Assembly (NCBI GenBank): GCA_020853635.1
Contig: JADYYN010000131.1
Coordinates: 1-40,853 of the forward strand
Direction of reading: 5' to 3'
Length of the DNA stretch: 40,853 nt
Origin: Gemmatimonadaceae bacterium
GTDB taxonomy: Bacteria; Gemmatimonadota; Gemmatimonadetes; Gemmatimonadales; Gemmatimonadaceae
Below, one piece after another: positions 17,679 through 25,515 of the stretch. Positions within the stretch are counted from its first letter, which is position 1; each line of letters starts with the position of its first letter. Under the pieces are notes generated by a model. That model searched no databases. It saw only the letters and a list, made by a program, of their open reading frames with translations, and was not told where the DNA came from. The position numbers were made by a program, and so were the translations under genes.

Positions 17679-19555
17679 CGAGTCGGATCACTGCCGCAAA
17701 GGAGAAGCGGTCCGCCAAAGCCGAGGCAAAGCAGGACGCGAAGTCCGCCGGCAAGAAGAAGGTGAACTACAAGGCTGCGTGGGCTGAAGCGCGCAAGCTC
17801 ATGTGGCAACATCGCGGCTCGCTCGCGATCGGACTCAGCCTCATGCTCGTGAATCGGCTCGCCGGGCTCGTCCTGCCCGGCAGCGCGAAGTGGATCATCG
17901 ATGAGGTGCTCACCAAAGGACGCCTCGAGTTGCTCACGCCGATCGCCATCGCCGGCGGCGTCGCGACGGTGCTGCAAGCGTCGAGTTCGTTCGCGCTCTC
18001 GCAGGTGATCTCGGTGGCCGCACAGCGCGCGATCACCGATCTCCGCCGTGCCGTGCAGGCGCGCGTGCTGCGGCTGCCGGTGAGCTTCTTCGATTCCACA
18101 CAGAGCGGCGTGCTGATCAATCGCGTGATGAACGACGCCGAAGGCATCCGCAATCTCATCGGCACCGGCATCATCCAGCTCGTCTGCGGTGTGCTCACCG
18201 CGTCGATCGCGCTGGGCTACCTGTTCTATCTCAACTGGTTCCTCACCGCCTGCACACTCGGGTTCCTCGCGGTGTTCGCGGTGGTGATGGCAGTCGCGTT
18301 CCAGCGTCTGCGGCCGATCTTCCGCGAGCGCTCCAAGATCCAAGCCGAGGTGTCCGGCCGACTCGGTCAGGCGATGGGCGGCGCGCGCGTGGTGAAGGTG
18401 TACACGGCGGAGAAACGCGAGGAGATCGTCTTCACGCAGGGCGCACATCGCCTGTTCCGGAACATCGCGAGCACGATCACGGGCACGAGCGCCATCGCGG
18501 CGGTGAGCACGGTGATCATCGGTGCGGTGGGTGTGCTCATCCTCACCGTCGGCGGACGCGCGGTGGCGGCGGGCACCATGACCCTGGGCGATCTCATCTC
18601 GTACATCTTCTTCGTCGGCCTCGTGTCGTTCCCGGTGGTGCAGATGGCGAGCATCGGCACGCAGCTCACGGAGGCGTTCGCCGGGCTCGACCGCATCCGC
18701 GAGATCTTCGAGACGCCCACCGAGGACGAGGACGACGCGCAGCGTCAGTTGCTCGCGCGCCCGGACGGCGACGTGGTGTTCGACGACGTGTGGTTCGAGT
18801 ACCGCGAAGGCATCCCGGTGCTCAAGGATGTGTCGTTCACCGCGAAGGCCGGCACCACAACGGCGCTCGTGGGTTCGAGCGGCTCGGGCAAGAGCACGCT
18901 CATCTCGATCATCCTCGCGTTCAATCGCCCCATGAAAGGCCGCGTGACGATCGGTGGGCAGGACCTCGCCACGCTCAAGCTGCGCGACTACCGCTCCACG
19001 CTCGGCGTGGTGTTGCAGGACAACTTCCTGTTCGACGGCACCATCGCGGACAACATCGCGTTCTCCAAGCCCGGCTCGACCAAGCAACAGGTGCGTGAGG
19101 CGGCGCGGATCGCCAACTGCGAGGAGTTCATCGCCGGCTTCCCCGACGGCTACGACACCATCGTCGGCGAACGCGGTGTGAAGCTCTCGGGCGGGCAGCG
19201 GCAGCGTGTGGCCATCGCGCGCGCCATCCTCGCCGACCCGCAGGTGCTGATCCTCGACGAAGCGACGTCGAGCCTCGACTCCGAGAGCGAGCGACAGATC
19301 CGCGACGCGCTACGGGCGCTGCGCAGCGGACGCACGACGTTCGTGATCGCGCACCGGCTCTCCACCATCCGCAGCGCCGACCAGATCCTCGTGCTCGAGA
19401 AGGGCGAGATCGTGGAACGCGGTTCACACCGCGAGCTGATGGCGCTCCGCGGGCGATACAAGGAACTGCACGACACGCAGCACGAGATCGAGAAGGACCT
19501 CTTCATCAATCCGGGCGAGGACTTCACCGAGGCGGCGAAGGGCGGCGCGCTCTGA
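17675..19555 (+). CDS. ABC exporter, fused permease-ATPase (ABCB/MsbA-like)
   Basis: A 626-residue half-transporter expected to act as a homodimer in the inner membrane. A lysine/alanine-rich cytoplasmic tail (residues 1-45) precedes six membrane helices (about 50-340), then the nucleotide-binding domain: Walker A GSSGSGKST with K406, Q-loop in VVLQDNFLF, signature LSGGQRQRV, Walker B VLILDEATSSLD and H-loop VIAHRLSTIRSA. Lipid, lipid-A precursor or drug export are the usual roles of this group; coupling to a GDPD hints at lipids, but the sequence does not prove it. The charged N-terminal extension is longer than in E. coli MsbA. Confidence 0.93.
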   Translation: MTSRITAAKEKRSAKAEAKQDAKSAGKKKVNYKAAWAEARKLMWQHRGSLAIGLSLMLVNRLAGLVLPGSAKWIIDEVLTKGRLELLTPIAIAGGVATVLQASSSFALSQVISVAAQRAITDLRRAVQARVLRLPVSFFDSTQSGVLINRVMNDAEGIRNLIGTGIIQLVCGVLTASIALGYLFYLNWFLTACTLGFLAVFAVVMAVAFQRLRPIFRERSKIQAEVSGRLGQAMGGARVVKVYTAEKREEIVFTQGAHRLFRNIASTITGTSAIAAVSTVIIGAVGVLILTVGGRAVAAGTMTLGDLISYIFFVGLVSFPVVQMASIGTQLTEAFAGLDRIREIFETPTEDEDDAQRQLLARPDGDVVFDDVWFEYREGIPVLKDVSFTAKAGTTTALVGSSGSGKSTLISIILAFNRPMKGRVTIGGQDLATLKLRDYRSTLGVVLQDNFLFDGTIADNIAFSKPGSTKQQVREAARIANCEEFIAGFPDGYDTIVGERGVKLSGGQRQRVAIARAILADPQVLILDEATSSLDSESERQIRDALRALRSGRTTFVIAHRLSTIRSADQILVLEKGEIVERGSHRELMALRGRYKELHDTQHEIEKDLFINPGEDFTEAAKGGAL

Positions 19556-19583
19556 CGTGAAGGCTGCGGTACGGCGAAACGCA

Positions 19584-19620
19584 GAACGGGCGGCGCGCTC
19601 TCGGAGCGCGCCGCCCGTTC
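19584..19620. terminator. Bidirectional terminator between convergent genes
   Basis: A perfect 17-bp GC-rich stem (19584-19600 with 19604-19620) with a three-base loop, placed between the ABC exporter stop (19555) and the stop of the minus-strand lipoprotein gene (19634). There is no long T run on either side; the stem itself is the evidence. Confidence 0.85.
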
Positions 19621-19633
19621 TCACATCACGAGC

Positions 19634-20077
19634 TTAGTTCTTCTTGCCCGAGACCTTGGAGCCGTCGCCGGGCATGGACCACTCACCTTCCATCATGTTG
19701 CCGTTGATGGTGAGGACCATGGTGCCCATATCGCCGGTGGGCACCGGGAAGGTGGCGGTGAGCACCTTGCCTTCGAGCGTGGCCTTGGAGAGGCCGATGG
19801 TGCCGAACGCGGCCGTGCCGATGGAGCCCGACCACCTACCGTCGGGGAGCTTCACGAGATCGAGGGTGACTTCCATCGACTGCCCCTGCGCGACGAGGCC
19901 GAGCAGCCACTTGCCGGCGGGGTTCACGTCGGCGGCGGGCGCAGCGGCCGGGGCCACAGCGGCCGGCGCCGGCTGCACCACGGGGGTGCCGGTGACGGAG
20001 GTCGAGGTGGTGGTCGTAGACTTGCACGCCGTGGCGACGAGTGCGAGGCCGGCGAGGGTGACAAGGCGAAGCTGCAT
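19634..20077 (-). CDS. Small lipoprotein of unknown function
   Basis: 147 residues. The lipobox LVATAC puts the lipidated cysteine at residue 18; then come a Thr/Ser stretch and a Pro/Ala-rich linker to about residue 50. The remaining 95 residues alternate as short beta strands (AGKWLLGLV, DGRWSGSIGT, MVLTINGNMMEGEW) resembling a small calycin-like beta-barrel, but I recognise no named family. ATG at 20077 has CAGGAG 10 nt upstream, one of the few Shine-Dalgarno sites in the window. GGAACT and CGTATT, 16 nt apart upstream (20160 to 20133, minus strand), have the look of an ECF-sigma promoter, but this is weak evidence. Confidence 0.75.
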   Translation of the reverse strand: MQLRLVTLAGLALVATACKSTTTTSTSVTGTPVVQPAPAAVAPAAAPAADVNPAGKWLLGLVAQGQSMEVTLDLVKLPDGRWSGSIGTAAFGTIGLSKATLEGKVLTATFPVPTGDMGTMVLTINGNMMEGEWSMPGDGSKVSGKKN

Positions 20078-20228
20078 GGGTCACGGACTCCTGTGAGGGT
20101 GGGCCGGACTTCGTGCCCGGCGAAGTGACGACAATACGATATCTGCCGCCACCGAGTTCCGACAGGCAACCCCGCGGGGAGAGTTTGGACGCCTCGCCTC
20201 GCGCGTCACAACCGCTGCCAGCGGCCGC

Positions 20229-20234
20229 TAACTT
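20229..20234 (+). promoter_or_regulatory. TANNNT box 6 nt before the first MFS gene (leaderless candidate)
   Basis: TAACTT lies 6 nt before GTG 20241, with no Shine-Dalgarno site between. GTCACA, 18 bp upstream (20205-20210), is a mediocre -35. The rest of the 163-bp divergent gap shows nothing else clear. Confidence 0.35.
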
Positions 20235-20240
20235 CCTTCC

Positions 20241-21443
20241 GTGCCGACTCCCCCCGACGCCGACGGACCACCCGTCGCGTGGCGCCTCCTCGCCCTGCTC
20301 GCCTTGGCCGAGCTGCTGGGGATGTCCACGTGGTTCACCGGCGTGGCCGTCGCACCGCAGCTCGACGCCCGCTGGGGCCTGAGCCCTGAGCAGGTCGGCG
20401 GACTCTCGACGGCGGTACAGCTCGGTTTCGTGGCGGGTACGGCGCTGGTCGCCCTGCTCAACCTCGCCGATGTCATTCCCGCGAAACGCTTCTTCGCCGC
20501 GGCGGCCGTAGCCGCTGCGGGCGCCAATGCGGCCCTGCTCACCGCTGAAAGCTATGAGGCGGCAGTGGCGAGCCGCGCACTCGTGGGCGCCTGCTTGGCC
20601 GGCGTGTATCCCCCCGCGATGAAGATGGCCTCTACCTGGTTCCGGGCGCGGCGCGGACTGGCCGTCGGCACGGTGGTCGGCGCACTCACGGTGGGGAAAG
20701 CCAGTCCTTACCTCTGGCGCCTGCTGCCCGAGGCGACGCTGGCGCAGGTGGTCCTCTCCGCGTCGGCGGCATCGGTCGTGGCCGCTGCGCTGGTGTCGAT
20801 ACTCTGGCGGGACGGGCCGTTCGCCTTCCCCTCGCGGCCGTTCGCGTGGTCACGCATCGGCGACGTGGTGCGCTCGCGGAACTGGCGCCTCGCCACCGGC
20901 GGATACCTGGGACACATGGCAGAGCTCTACTCGTACTGGACCTGGATCCCGGCGTTCGTCGCCGCGAGTGCGGTCGCCCACGCGGGTGATCCCACCGCCG
21001 CCAGCGCACCGTGGGTCGGCGCGCTGAGCTTCGGCACCATCGCCGTGGGTGGGCTCGGCTGCGTCTGGGGCGGACTCGTCGCCGATCGCATCGGTCGCGA
21101 GCGACTGGTGATCCTCGCGATGGCGGTGAGCGGGCTCTGCGCGCTGCTGATCGGGCTCACCTACGGGCGCACACCGTGGTTGCTCGCGCCCATCGCACTC
21201 GCGTGGGGCTTCTTCGTCATCGCCGACTCGGCGCAGTTCAGTGTGCTCGTCACGGAGTCCGTGCCTGCGCATGCGGTGGGCACCGCACTCACTTTGCAGG
21301 TGTGTCTGGGCTTCCTGCTCACCACGCTCACCATCCAGCTCGTCCCGCCGGTCGTAGCGGTGTTCGGCTGGCGCGGTGCGTTCGCGATGTTGGCCATCGG
21401 GCCACTGCTTGGCATCGCGTCGATTCGTCGGCTCCGTCACTAG
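20241..21443 (+). CDS. Major facilitator superfamily transporter
   Basis: 400 residues with about 12 hydrophobic helices, in the inner membrane. STWFTGVAVAPQL in TM1, LVGACLAGVYPPAMKMASTW in the TM4-5 region and GGLVADRIGRERLV in the loop before TM9 are typical MFS features; the last is the repeated DRxGR-type loop motif. Substrate unknown; the N-terminal half resembles the sugar/organic-anion or cyanate-type families without a clear match. The GTG start gives the proper TM1 distance. A second MFS gene starts 9 bp after its stop; the two are not close paralogues by eye. Confidence 0.85.
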   Translation: MPTPPDADGPPVAWRLLALLALAELLGMSTWFTGVAVAPQLDARWGLSPEQVGGLSTAVQLGFVAGTALVALLNLADVIPAKRFFAAAAVAAAGANAALLTAESYEAAVASRALVGACLAGVYPPAMKMASTWFRARRGLAVGTVVGALTVGKASPYLWRLLPEATLAQVVLSASAASVVAAALVSILWRDGPFAFPSRPFAWSRIGDVVRSRNWRLATGGYLGHMAELYSYWTWIPAFVAASAVAHAGDPTAASAPWVGALSFGTIAVGGLGCVWGGLVADRIGRERLVILAMAVSGLCALLIGLTYGRTPWLLAPIALAWGFFVIADSAQFSVLVTESVPAHAVGTALTLQVCLGFLLTTLTIQLVPPVVAVFGWRGAFAMLAIGPLLGIASIRRLRH

Positions 21444-21446
21444 ATT
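21441..21446 (+). promoter_or_regulatory. TANNNT box 6 nt before the second MFS gene
   Basis: TAGATT lies 6 nt before GTG 21453; its TAG is also the stop codon of the first MFS gene. No recognisable -35, so it may be chance. Confidence 0.25.
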
Positions 21447-21452
21447 GCGACC

Positions 21453-22661
21453 GTGCACGAGATGAACCGCCCGGCGCTGCGCGCCATCGCGCTCGCGACC
21501 TTCCTGACGCTGGTCCCCATCACGTTGCTCGTGCCGGGACTCACCGAGCTGGTGATGGAGACGCACGGCGGGACGCGCTTCCAATCGCATCTCTTCGTCT
21601 CGCTGAATCAACTGGCCGGCATCGTGGCGGTGCCGTTCGCCATCCGTTTCCATCGTCGCTATCCCGACACGCGTCGCTGGATCGTCGCGTTGCTCGCCGT
21701 CGATGCGGTCGCCTTCCTCGGCATGCGCGCGGCGGATTCGCTCGGCATGTTGTTCTTCTGGCGCGCGCTGGACGGCATGGCGCACCTGCCTGCGGTGACG
21801 TTCCTCATGATCGCGGCCAACCGCGCGGGCGGGCAGCGACGCGGGGCGTCGATGGGTGTGGTCGCATCCGCGCTGATGATCGGTGTGGGCGTGGGTGCTC
21901 CGGTGGGTGGCATCCTCATCGACCGTGACCCGATGCTCGTGTACTCGGTGGGCGCGGTGTTGCTCGGCATCGCGGCGCTCTCGGCGCTGGCGGTGCAGCC
22001 CACGGCGATGCCGCTCGCCTCACCGGCGCCCGGCTCCCGGTATCGCTGGGATCGCTCACGCGCCGCGGCCTACATGCCGCTCGCGTACGGGTTCGCCGAT
22101 CGCTTCCTCATCGGCGTGTTCGTCTCGACGTTCACGTTGTTCCTCACCGAGGTGCACGGTGTGAGCGCGGCCTCGCGCGGCATGTTGATGTCGCTGTTCC
22201 TGCTGCCGTTCGCATTGCTGAGCTGGCCCGCCGGACGACTCACCGACCGGGTGGGCTGGTACGGTCCCATCGTTGCGGCCAACATCCTGTTCGGCGTGGT
22301 CTATGCGACGTATGGCGTGTTGCCGTTCGAGTGGCTCCCCGTGGCGATGGTGCTCTCGGGCGCGTTGAGCGCGCTGATGTTCGCGCCGAGCCTGGTGCTG
22401 GTGAGCGAGTTCGCGCGCCGCGGATTCGGCGAAGGGTTGTTCGGCTCATTCCAGATCGCCGGCTCGTTCGGCTTCCTCACCGGCCCGCTCGTGGGCGGTG
22501 TGCTGGTGGAAGTCCTGCGCCGCAGTGATGGCACGCCGCAGTGGGCGGCGATCTTCGCGGTGGTGGGGGCGGGGCTGGTGGCGCTTGGGCTCTTTAGCTG
22601 GCGGGTGCTTGGCGCGTTGGTGAGGGAATGGCGGAAGGGCGCTGTGAGTGGTGAGTTGTGA
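21453..22661 (+). CDS. Major facilitator superfamily transporter
   Basis: 402 residues, about 12 membrane helices. The inter-domain loop carries AGRLTDRVGWYGPIVAANILFG-type MFS sequence, and RALDGMAHLPAVTFLMIAAN fits TM4-5 of drug/sugar carriers. Substrate unknown. GTG at 21453 or ATG at 21462 could start it. The last six codons (AVSGEL and the TGA at 22659-22661) lie inside a heptamer repeat array, so the C-terminal residues were supplied by the repeat. Confidence 0.84.
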   Translation: MHEMNRPALRAIALATFLTLVPITLLVPGLTELVMETHGGTRFQSHLFVSLNQLAGIVAVPFAIRFHRRYPDTRRWIVALLAVDAVAFLGMRAADSLGMLFFWRALDGMAHLPAVTFLMIAANRAGGQRRGASMGVVASALMIGVGVGAPVGGILIDRDPMLVYSVGAVLLGIAALSALAVQPTAMPLASPAPGSRYRWDRSRAAAYMPLAYGFADRFLIGVFVSTFTLFLTEVHGVSAASRGMLMSLFLLPFALLSWPAGRLTDRVGWYGPIVAANILFGVVYATYGVLPFEWLPVAMVLSGALSALMFAPSLVLVSEFARRGFGEGLFGSFQIAGSFGFLTGPLVGGVLVEVLRRSDGTPQWAAIFAVVGAGLVALGLFSWRVLGALVREWRKGAVSGEL

Positions 22662-22677
22662 GCTATAGGTAACGGCG
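22644..22677 (+). repeat. Purine-rich heptamer array, left arm, at the end of the MFS gene
   Basis: Units GTGAGTG, GTGAGTT, GTGAGCT, ATAGGTA, then ACGGCG. It matches 583-616 at the same phase and spacing. Bases 22648-22662 are the exact reverse complement of 22719-22733, a 15-bp stem. Within the loop TGCGGG (22679-22684) pairs with CCCGCA (22690-22695). The array contains the stop codon of the MFS gene. Confidence 0.8.
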
Positions 22678-22704
22678 ATGCGGGAGCCCCCCGCACCGCC
22701 GCTA

Positions 22705-22732
22705 CTCACCACTCACGACTCACAACTCACCA
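22705..22732 (+). repeat. Pyrimidine-rich heptamer array, right arm
   Basis: Four perfect-phase units CTCACCA, CTCACGA, CTCACAA, CTCACCA. With the left arm it forms a hairpin between two convergent genes and may work as a bidirectional terminator. CGCCGTTAC (22772-22780), the reverse complement of the GTAACGGCG tail of the left arm, carries the stop codon of the minus-strand peptidase gene. Confidence 0.8.
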
Positions 22733-22776
22733 CGCCGTTGGCAGTTGAAGCCGTGAGTAGTTGAAGCCATTCGCCG

Positions 22777-23835
22777 TTACCGACGTTCCGGCTTCCCCCC
22801 CGCCTTCCACTCCGGCTTCGCCCCATCCGCCACCACTCTCACCGCCTTCGCCGTCGCGTTGATCACCGCGGCGAAATGCGGGAAGTCCATCGTCTCCACT
22901 TCGTCGTTCACGCCGTGGTAGTCGCTGTGACCACCGAAGCTCGAGATGGTGTGTGCCGGGATGCCCTGCAGCGCGAACGGGTAGTTGTCGGAGCGCGAGA
23001 AGAAGTTCTGCGCGGGGCGCGGGTCCTGGATCACCGCGACACCGGCGGCGGCGAGCATCTCGCCCATCGTCGAGCGCTCGTAGCCGGTGAGCCAGCCTTT
23101 GCCTGGGCCGCCGGCGAGTGAGTCGGGACGGCCGATCATCTCGATCTGCACATCGGCGATCACCTGCGCGAGCGGACGCACCGGATTGCGGATGAAGTGG
23201 TTGGTGCCGGTCATCCCGTTCTCCTCGCCCGTGAACGCGACGAAGATCACCGAACGCTTGGGCGCACCCTTCTCCTTCAACTGGCGCGCCGTCTCGAGCA
23301 TCGCGATCACACCCGACGCATCGTCGTCCGCGCCGTTGAAGATGCTGTCGCCGTCCACCGCCCGCGCCGAGTTCATGCCGAGGTGGTCGTAGTGCGCCCC
23401 GACGATGACGTACTCGTCGCGGAGCACCGGGTCGCTGCCACGCAGGATGCCGACGACGTTCACCGCCTCACGACGCTGCGCGGCGGGGATGGTGTCGTAC
23501 ATCTCCTTGGACGCCGCGAGCATGGGCCGCGACGGTCCACCCGGCGTGCGCGGCGCACCGGCGTAGATCGGCACCGTCTGGAAGAACTGCTGATCGCCGG
23601 CGGGCTCCAAGCCAATGCGCTGCATCTGCGCCGCGATCACCCGCGCCGCGCGCATCGCACCGGGTGTGCCGGTCAGGCGGCCTTCGAGTGAGTCGTGCGC
23701 GATCATCGACAGCAGACGACGTGCGTCGTCGGGCGTGGTCGCGCGCTGCGCGCGCACGTCAGCAGCACCGACGCCGAGGGCCACGAGGACGAGTGCGGCC
23801 GCAGCGAAGGTCCGAGAGAGGGGAACGGAGGACAT
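22777..23835 (-). CDS. Secreted M28-family zinc aminopeptidase
   Basis: 352 residues; signal peptide to about residue 29 (ADVRAQ), so periplasmic or surface-located. The two-zinc site of family M28 is complete by motif: H148 in GAHYDHLG, D170 in NGADDDASG, the general base pair E204-E205 in FTGEENG, Asp in IEMIGRPD and His in FGGHSDYHGVNDE. I start at the ATG giving MSSVPLSRTF; a further in-frame start 17 codons upstream would put extra residues before the signal peptide. The role is probably release of N-terminal residues from peptides. It converges on an MFS gene, separated by the heptamer hairpin. Confidence 0.93.
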   Translation of the reverse strand: MSSVPLSRTFAAAALVLVALGVGAADVRAQRATTPDDARRLLSMIAHDSLEGRLTGTPGAMRAARVIAAQMQRIGLEPAGDQQFFQTVPIYAGAPRTPGGPSRPMLAASKEMYDTIPAAQRREAVNVVGILRGSDPVLRDEYVIVGAHYDHLGMNSARAVDGDSIFNGADDDASGVIAMLETARQLKEKGAPKRSVIFVAFTGEENGMTGTNHFIRNPVRPLAQVIADVQIEMIGRPDSLAGGPGKGWLTGYERSTMGEMLAAAGVAVIQDPRPAQNFFSRSDNYPFALQGIPAHTISSFGGHSDYHGVNDEVETMDFPHFAAVINATAKAVRVVADGAKPEWKAGGKPERR

Positions 23836-23905
23836 ATATGGGTGGACAGAGGACGGAATCGAGATGGGACCGGGATGCACGAACATCCAAGTCTACCCCG
23901 CACTC

Positions 23906-23933
23906 TTGACCCCTGCCAACGGCGGCCTACGAT
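23906..23933 (+). promoter_or_regulatory. Sigma-70-like promoter of the acyltransferase gene
   Basis: TTGACC (23906-23911) and TACGAT (23928-23933) are 16 bp apart. The -10 ends 7 nt before the ATG at 23941, so the transcript would start at or beside the start codon. No Shine-Dalgarno site. The clearest promoter of the leaderless type in the window. Confidence 0.55.
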
Positions 23934-23940
23934 TCCCGGG

Positions 23941-24579
23941 ATGCCATCCTCCCCCCCGGCGCGCCGCGGCGGTCCCGTGCAGGTCCCGATCATCAGCGCG
24001 AACGTCGCCACCCGCGGCAACGTCCTCACGCGCTGGTTCCACACCGGGCTGATGCGGCTCACCGGGTGGCGGTTCAGCGGCGAAGTGTTCCCCGACTGCC
24101 GCAAGTTCGTCCTCATCGTCGCGCCACACACGTCCAACTGGGACTTCATCGTCGGCATCATGGCGATGTATGCGCTCGGCATCCGCGGGACGTACTTGGG
24201 GAAGGACGCGCTGTTCCGCTTTCCGCTGGGCCCGCTGATGCGTTGGCTGGGCGGCATCCCGGTGGACCGCAGTGGCAAGAGCGATGTCGTGACGCAGACG
24301 GTGGAAGCGATCGAACGCAGCGAGCGCATCATCATCGTCATCGCCCCGGAAGGCACGCGCAAGCACACCACACGCTGGCGCTCGGGGTTCTATTGGATCG
24401 CACAGAAAGCGAACGTGCCGATCCTGCCGGTAGCGTTCGACTTCTCGCGCAAGGAAGTGCGGCTCTTCCCGCTCTTCCATCCCACCGGCGACCAGGCGGC
24501 CGATGTGGCGAAGATCCGGTCGCACTACACGCCCGACATGGGACGGTTCCCAGAGCAGTTCGCGCGCGTCAGCGAGTAG
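23941..24579 (+). CDS. 1-acyl-glycerol-3-phosphate acyltransferase-like protein (PlsC family)
   Basis: 212 residues, a membrane-associated lysophospholipid acyltransferase-like enzyme. The HX4D catalytic motif is H63-TSNW-D68, and PEGTR at 135-139 is the substrate-binding block; LGGIPVDRS between them is also conserved. The closest group is the short acyltransferases that handle phosphate-free or unusual lysolipids, so the exact acceptor is uncertain. The frame is open for 80 codons upstream, but that stretch overlaps the divergent peptidase start, and the ATG at 23941 fits both the family length and the promoter. Confidence 0.9.
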   Translation: MPSSPPARRGGPVQVPIISANVATRGNVLTRWFHTGLMRLTGWRFSGEVFPDCRKFVLIVAPHTSNWDFIVGIMAMYALGIRGTYLGKDALFRFPLGPLMRWLGGIPVDRSGKSDVVTQTVEAIERSERIIIVIAPEGTRKHTTRWRSGFYWIAQKANVPILPVAFDFSRKEVRLFPLFHPTGDQAADVAKIRSHYTPDMGRFPEQFARVSE

Positions 24580-24605
24580 GTCTCGCCGCCCACCCCTGCG
24601 CGCGG

Positions 24606-24611
24606 TACTTT
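24606..24611 (+). promoter_or_regulatory. TANNNT box 7 nt before the TIM-barrel isomerase gene
   Basis: TACTTT lies 7 nt before ATG 24619, with no Shine-Dalgarno site and no good -35. Same geometry as the boxes before the GDPD, MFS and acyltransferase genes. Confidence 0.35.
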
Positions 24612-24618
24612 CCCTGCT

Positions 24619-25509
24619 ATGACGACTCGCCGGGATTTCCTCCTCGCTCTGGGCGCGACTGCCGCCCTCCCGCTCGTGGCCCACGCCGGTGATCGCGTGG
24701 ACGCGCTCGCCTCGCCGACGGCGCCCCGCACGGCACTCGACGACCTCCGCCGGAACCCGCTCGCGGGCGTCGGCGTGCAGCTCTACATGCTGCGCACCGC
24801 CATGCGCGCGGATCCGGAAGGCACCATCGCGCGCATCGCGAAGATCGGTTACACCGAGATCGAATGGTGGGGCAACTGGCAGCGCACGCCGGCGCAGGTG
24901 CGCGCGCTCCTCGACGCGCACAAGCTGCGGGCACCGGCCGCGCACGTCGATCCCAAGGAACTCGCACCGGATCGCATCGGTGCGCTGCTCGACACGGCGG
25001 CCACCATCGGGCACTCCACGTTGATCGTCGCGTGGTCGGGCGCCGAGACGCGCAAGACGCTCGACGACTGGAATCGCTTCGCCGGGACGTTCAGCGTCGC
25101 GGGCGAGACGGCGGCCAAGTACGGGATCCGCGTGGGCTATCACAACCACGACATGGAGTTCCAGCGCGTCGAGGGCGTCACGTACCTCGATCACTTCATC
25201 GCCGCCAGCGACCCGCGGTACGTCGACATCGAACTCGACTGCTTCTGGGCGTACAAGGCCGGACATGACCCGGTCGCACTGCTCACGCAGCACAAGCAGC
25301 GCATCACCATGCTGCATCTCAAGGACTCGTCGGGCGCGCCCACGCACCAGCAGCGCGACATCGGGGCGGGCGTGATCGACTGGAAGCCCGTGCTCGCCAC
25401 GGGGCTCGCCAACCGTGTCACCAACGTGTACATCGAACGCGATGACCCCGCCGACGCGTGGGCGTCCGCAGAGGCAGGGCGCGCGCACCTGCGCACGCTC
25501 GGGTTCTGA
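24619..25509 (+). CDS. Exported sugar-phosphate isomerase/epimerase-like TIM-barrel protein
   Basis: 296 residues of the AP-endonuclease-2/xylose-isomerase-like fold. The N terminus MTTRRDFLLALGATAALPLV is a Tat-type signal (twin Arg at 4-5), so the folded enzyme should be exported, unusual for a true sugar-phosphate enzyme. Metal-site blocks: IEWWGNW, YHNHDMEFQ, DIELDCFWAYKAG and MLHLKDSSG. Relatives in Bacteroidota and Planctomycetes occur with Gfo/Idh/MocA and DUF1080 genes, where TIM-barrel members act on 3-keto-glycosides as lyases or hydrolases; I propose this here (inference). The M20 peptidase gene starts 6 bp downstream. Confidence 0.88.
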   Translation: MTTRRDFLLALGATAALPLVAHAGDRVDALASPTAPRTALDDLRRNPLAGVGVQLYMLRTAMRADPEGTIARIAKIGYTEIEWWGNWQRTPAQVRALLDAHKLRAPAAHVDPKELAPDRIGALLDTAATIGHSTLIVAWSGAETRKTLDDWNRFAGTFSVAGETAAKYGIRVGYHNHDMEFQRVEGVTYLDHFIAASDPRYVDIELDCFWAYKAGHDPVALLTQHKQRITMLHLKDSSGAPTHQQRDIGAGVIDWKPVLATGLANRVTNVYIERDDPADAWASAEAGRAHLRTLGF

Positions 25510-25515
25510 TTTCGC

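Noticed and set aside
20133-20160. ECF-like pair GGAACT / CGTATT on the minus strand before the small lipoprotein gene
   Set aside because: Spacing of 16 fits, but a single occurrence with short words is not enough to list as a promoter.
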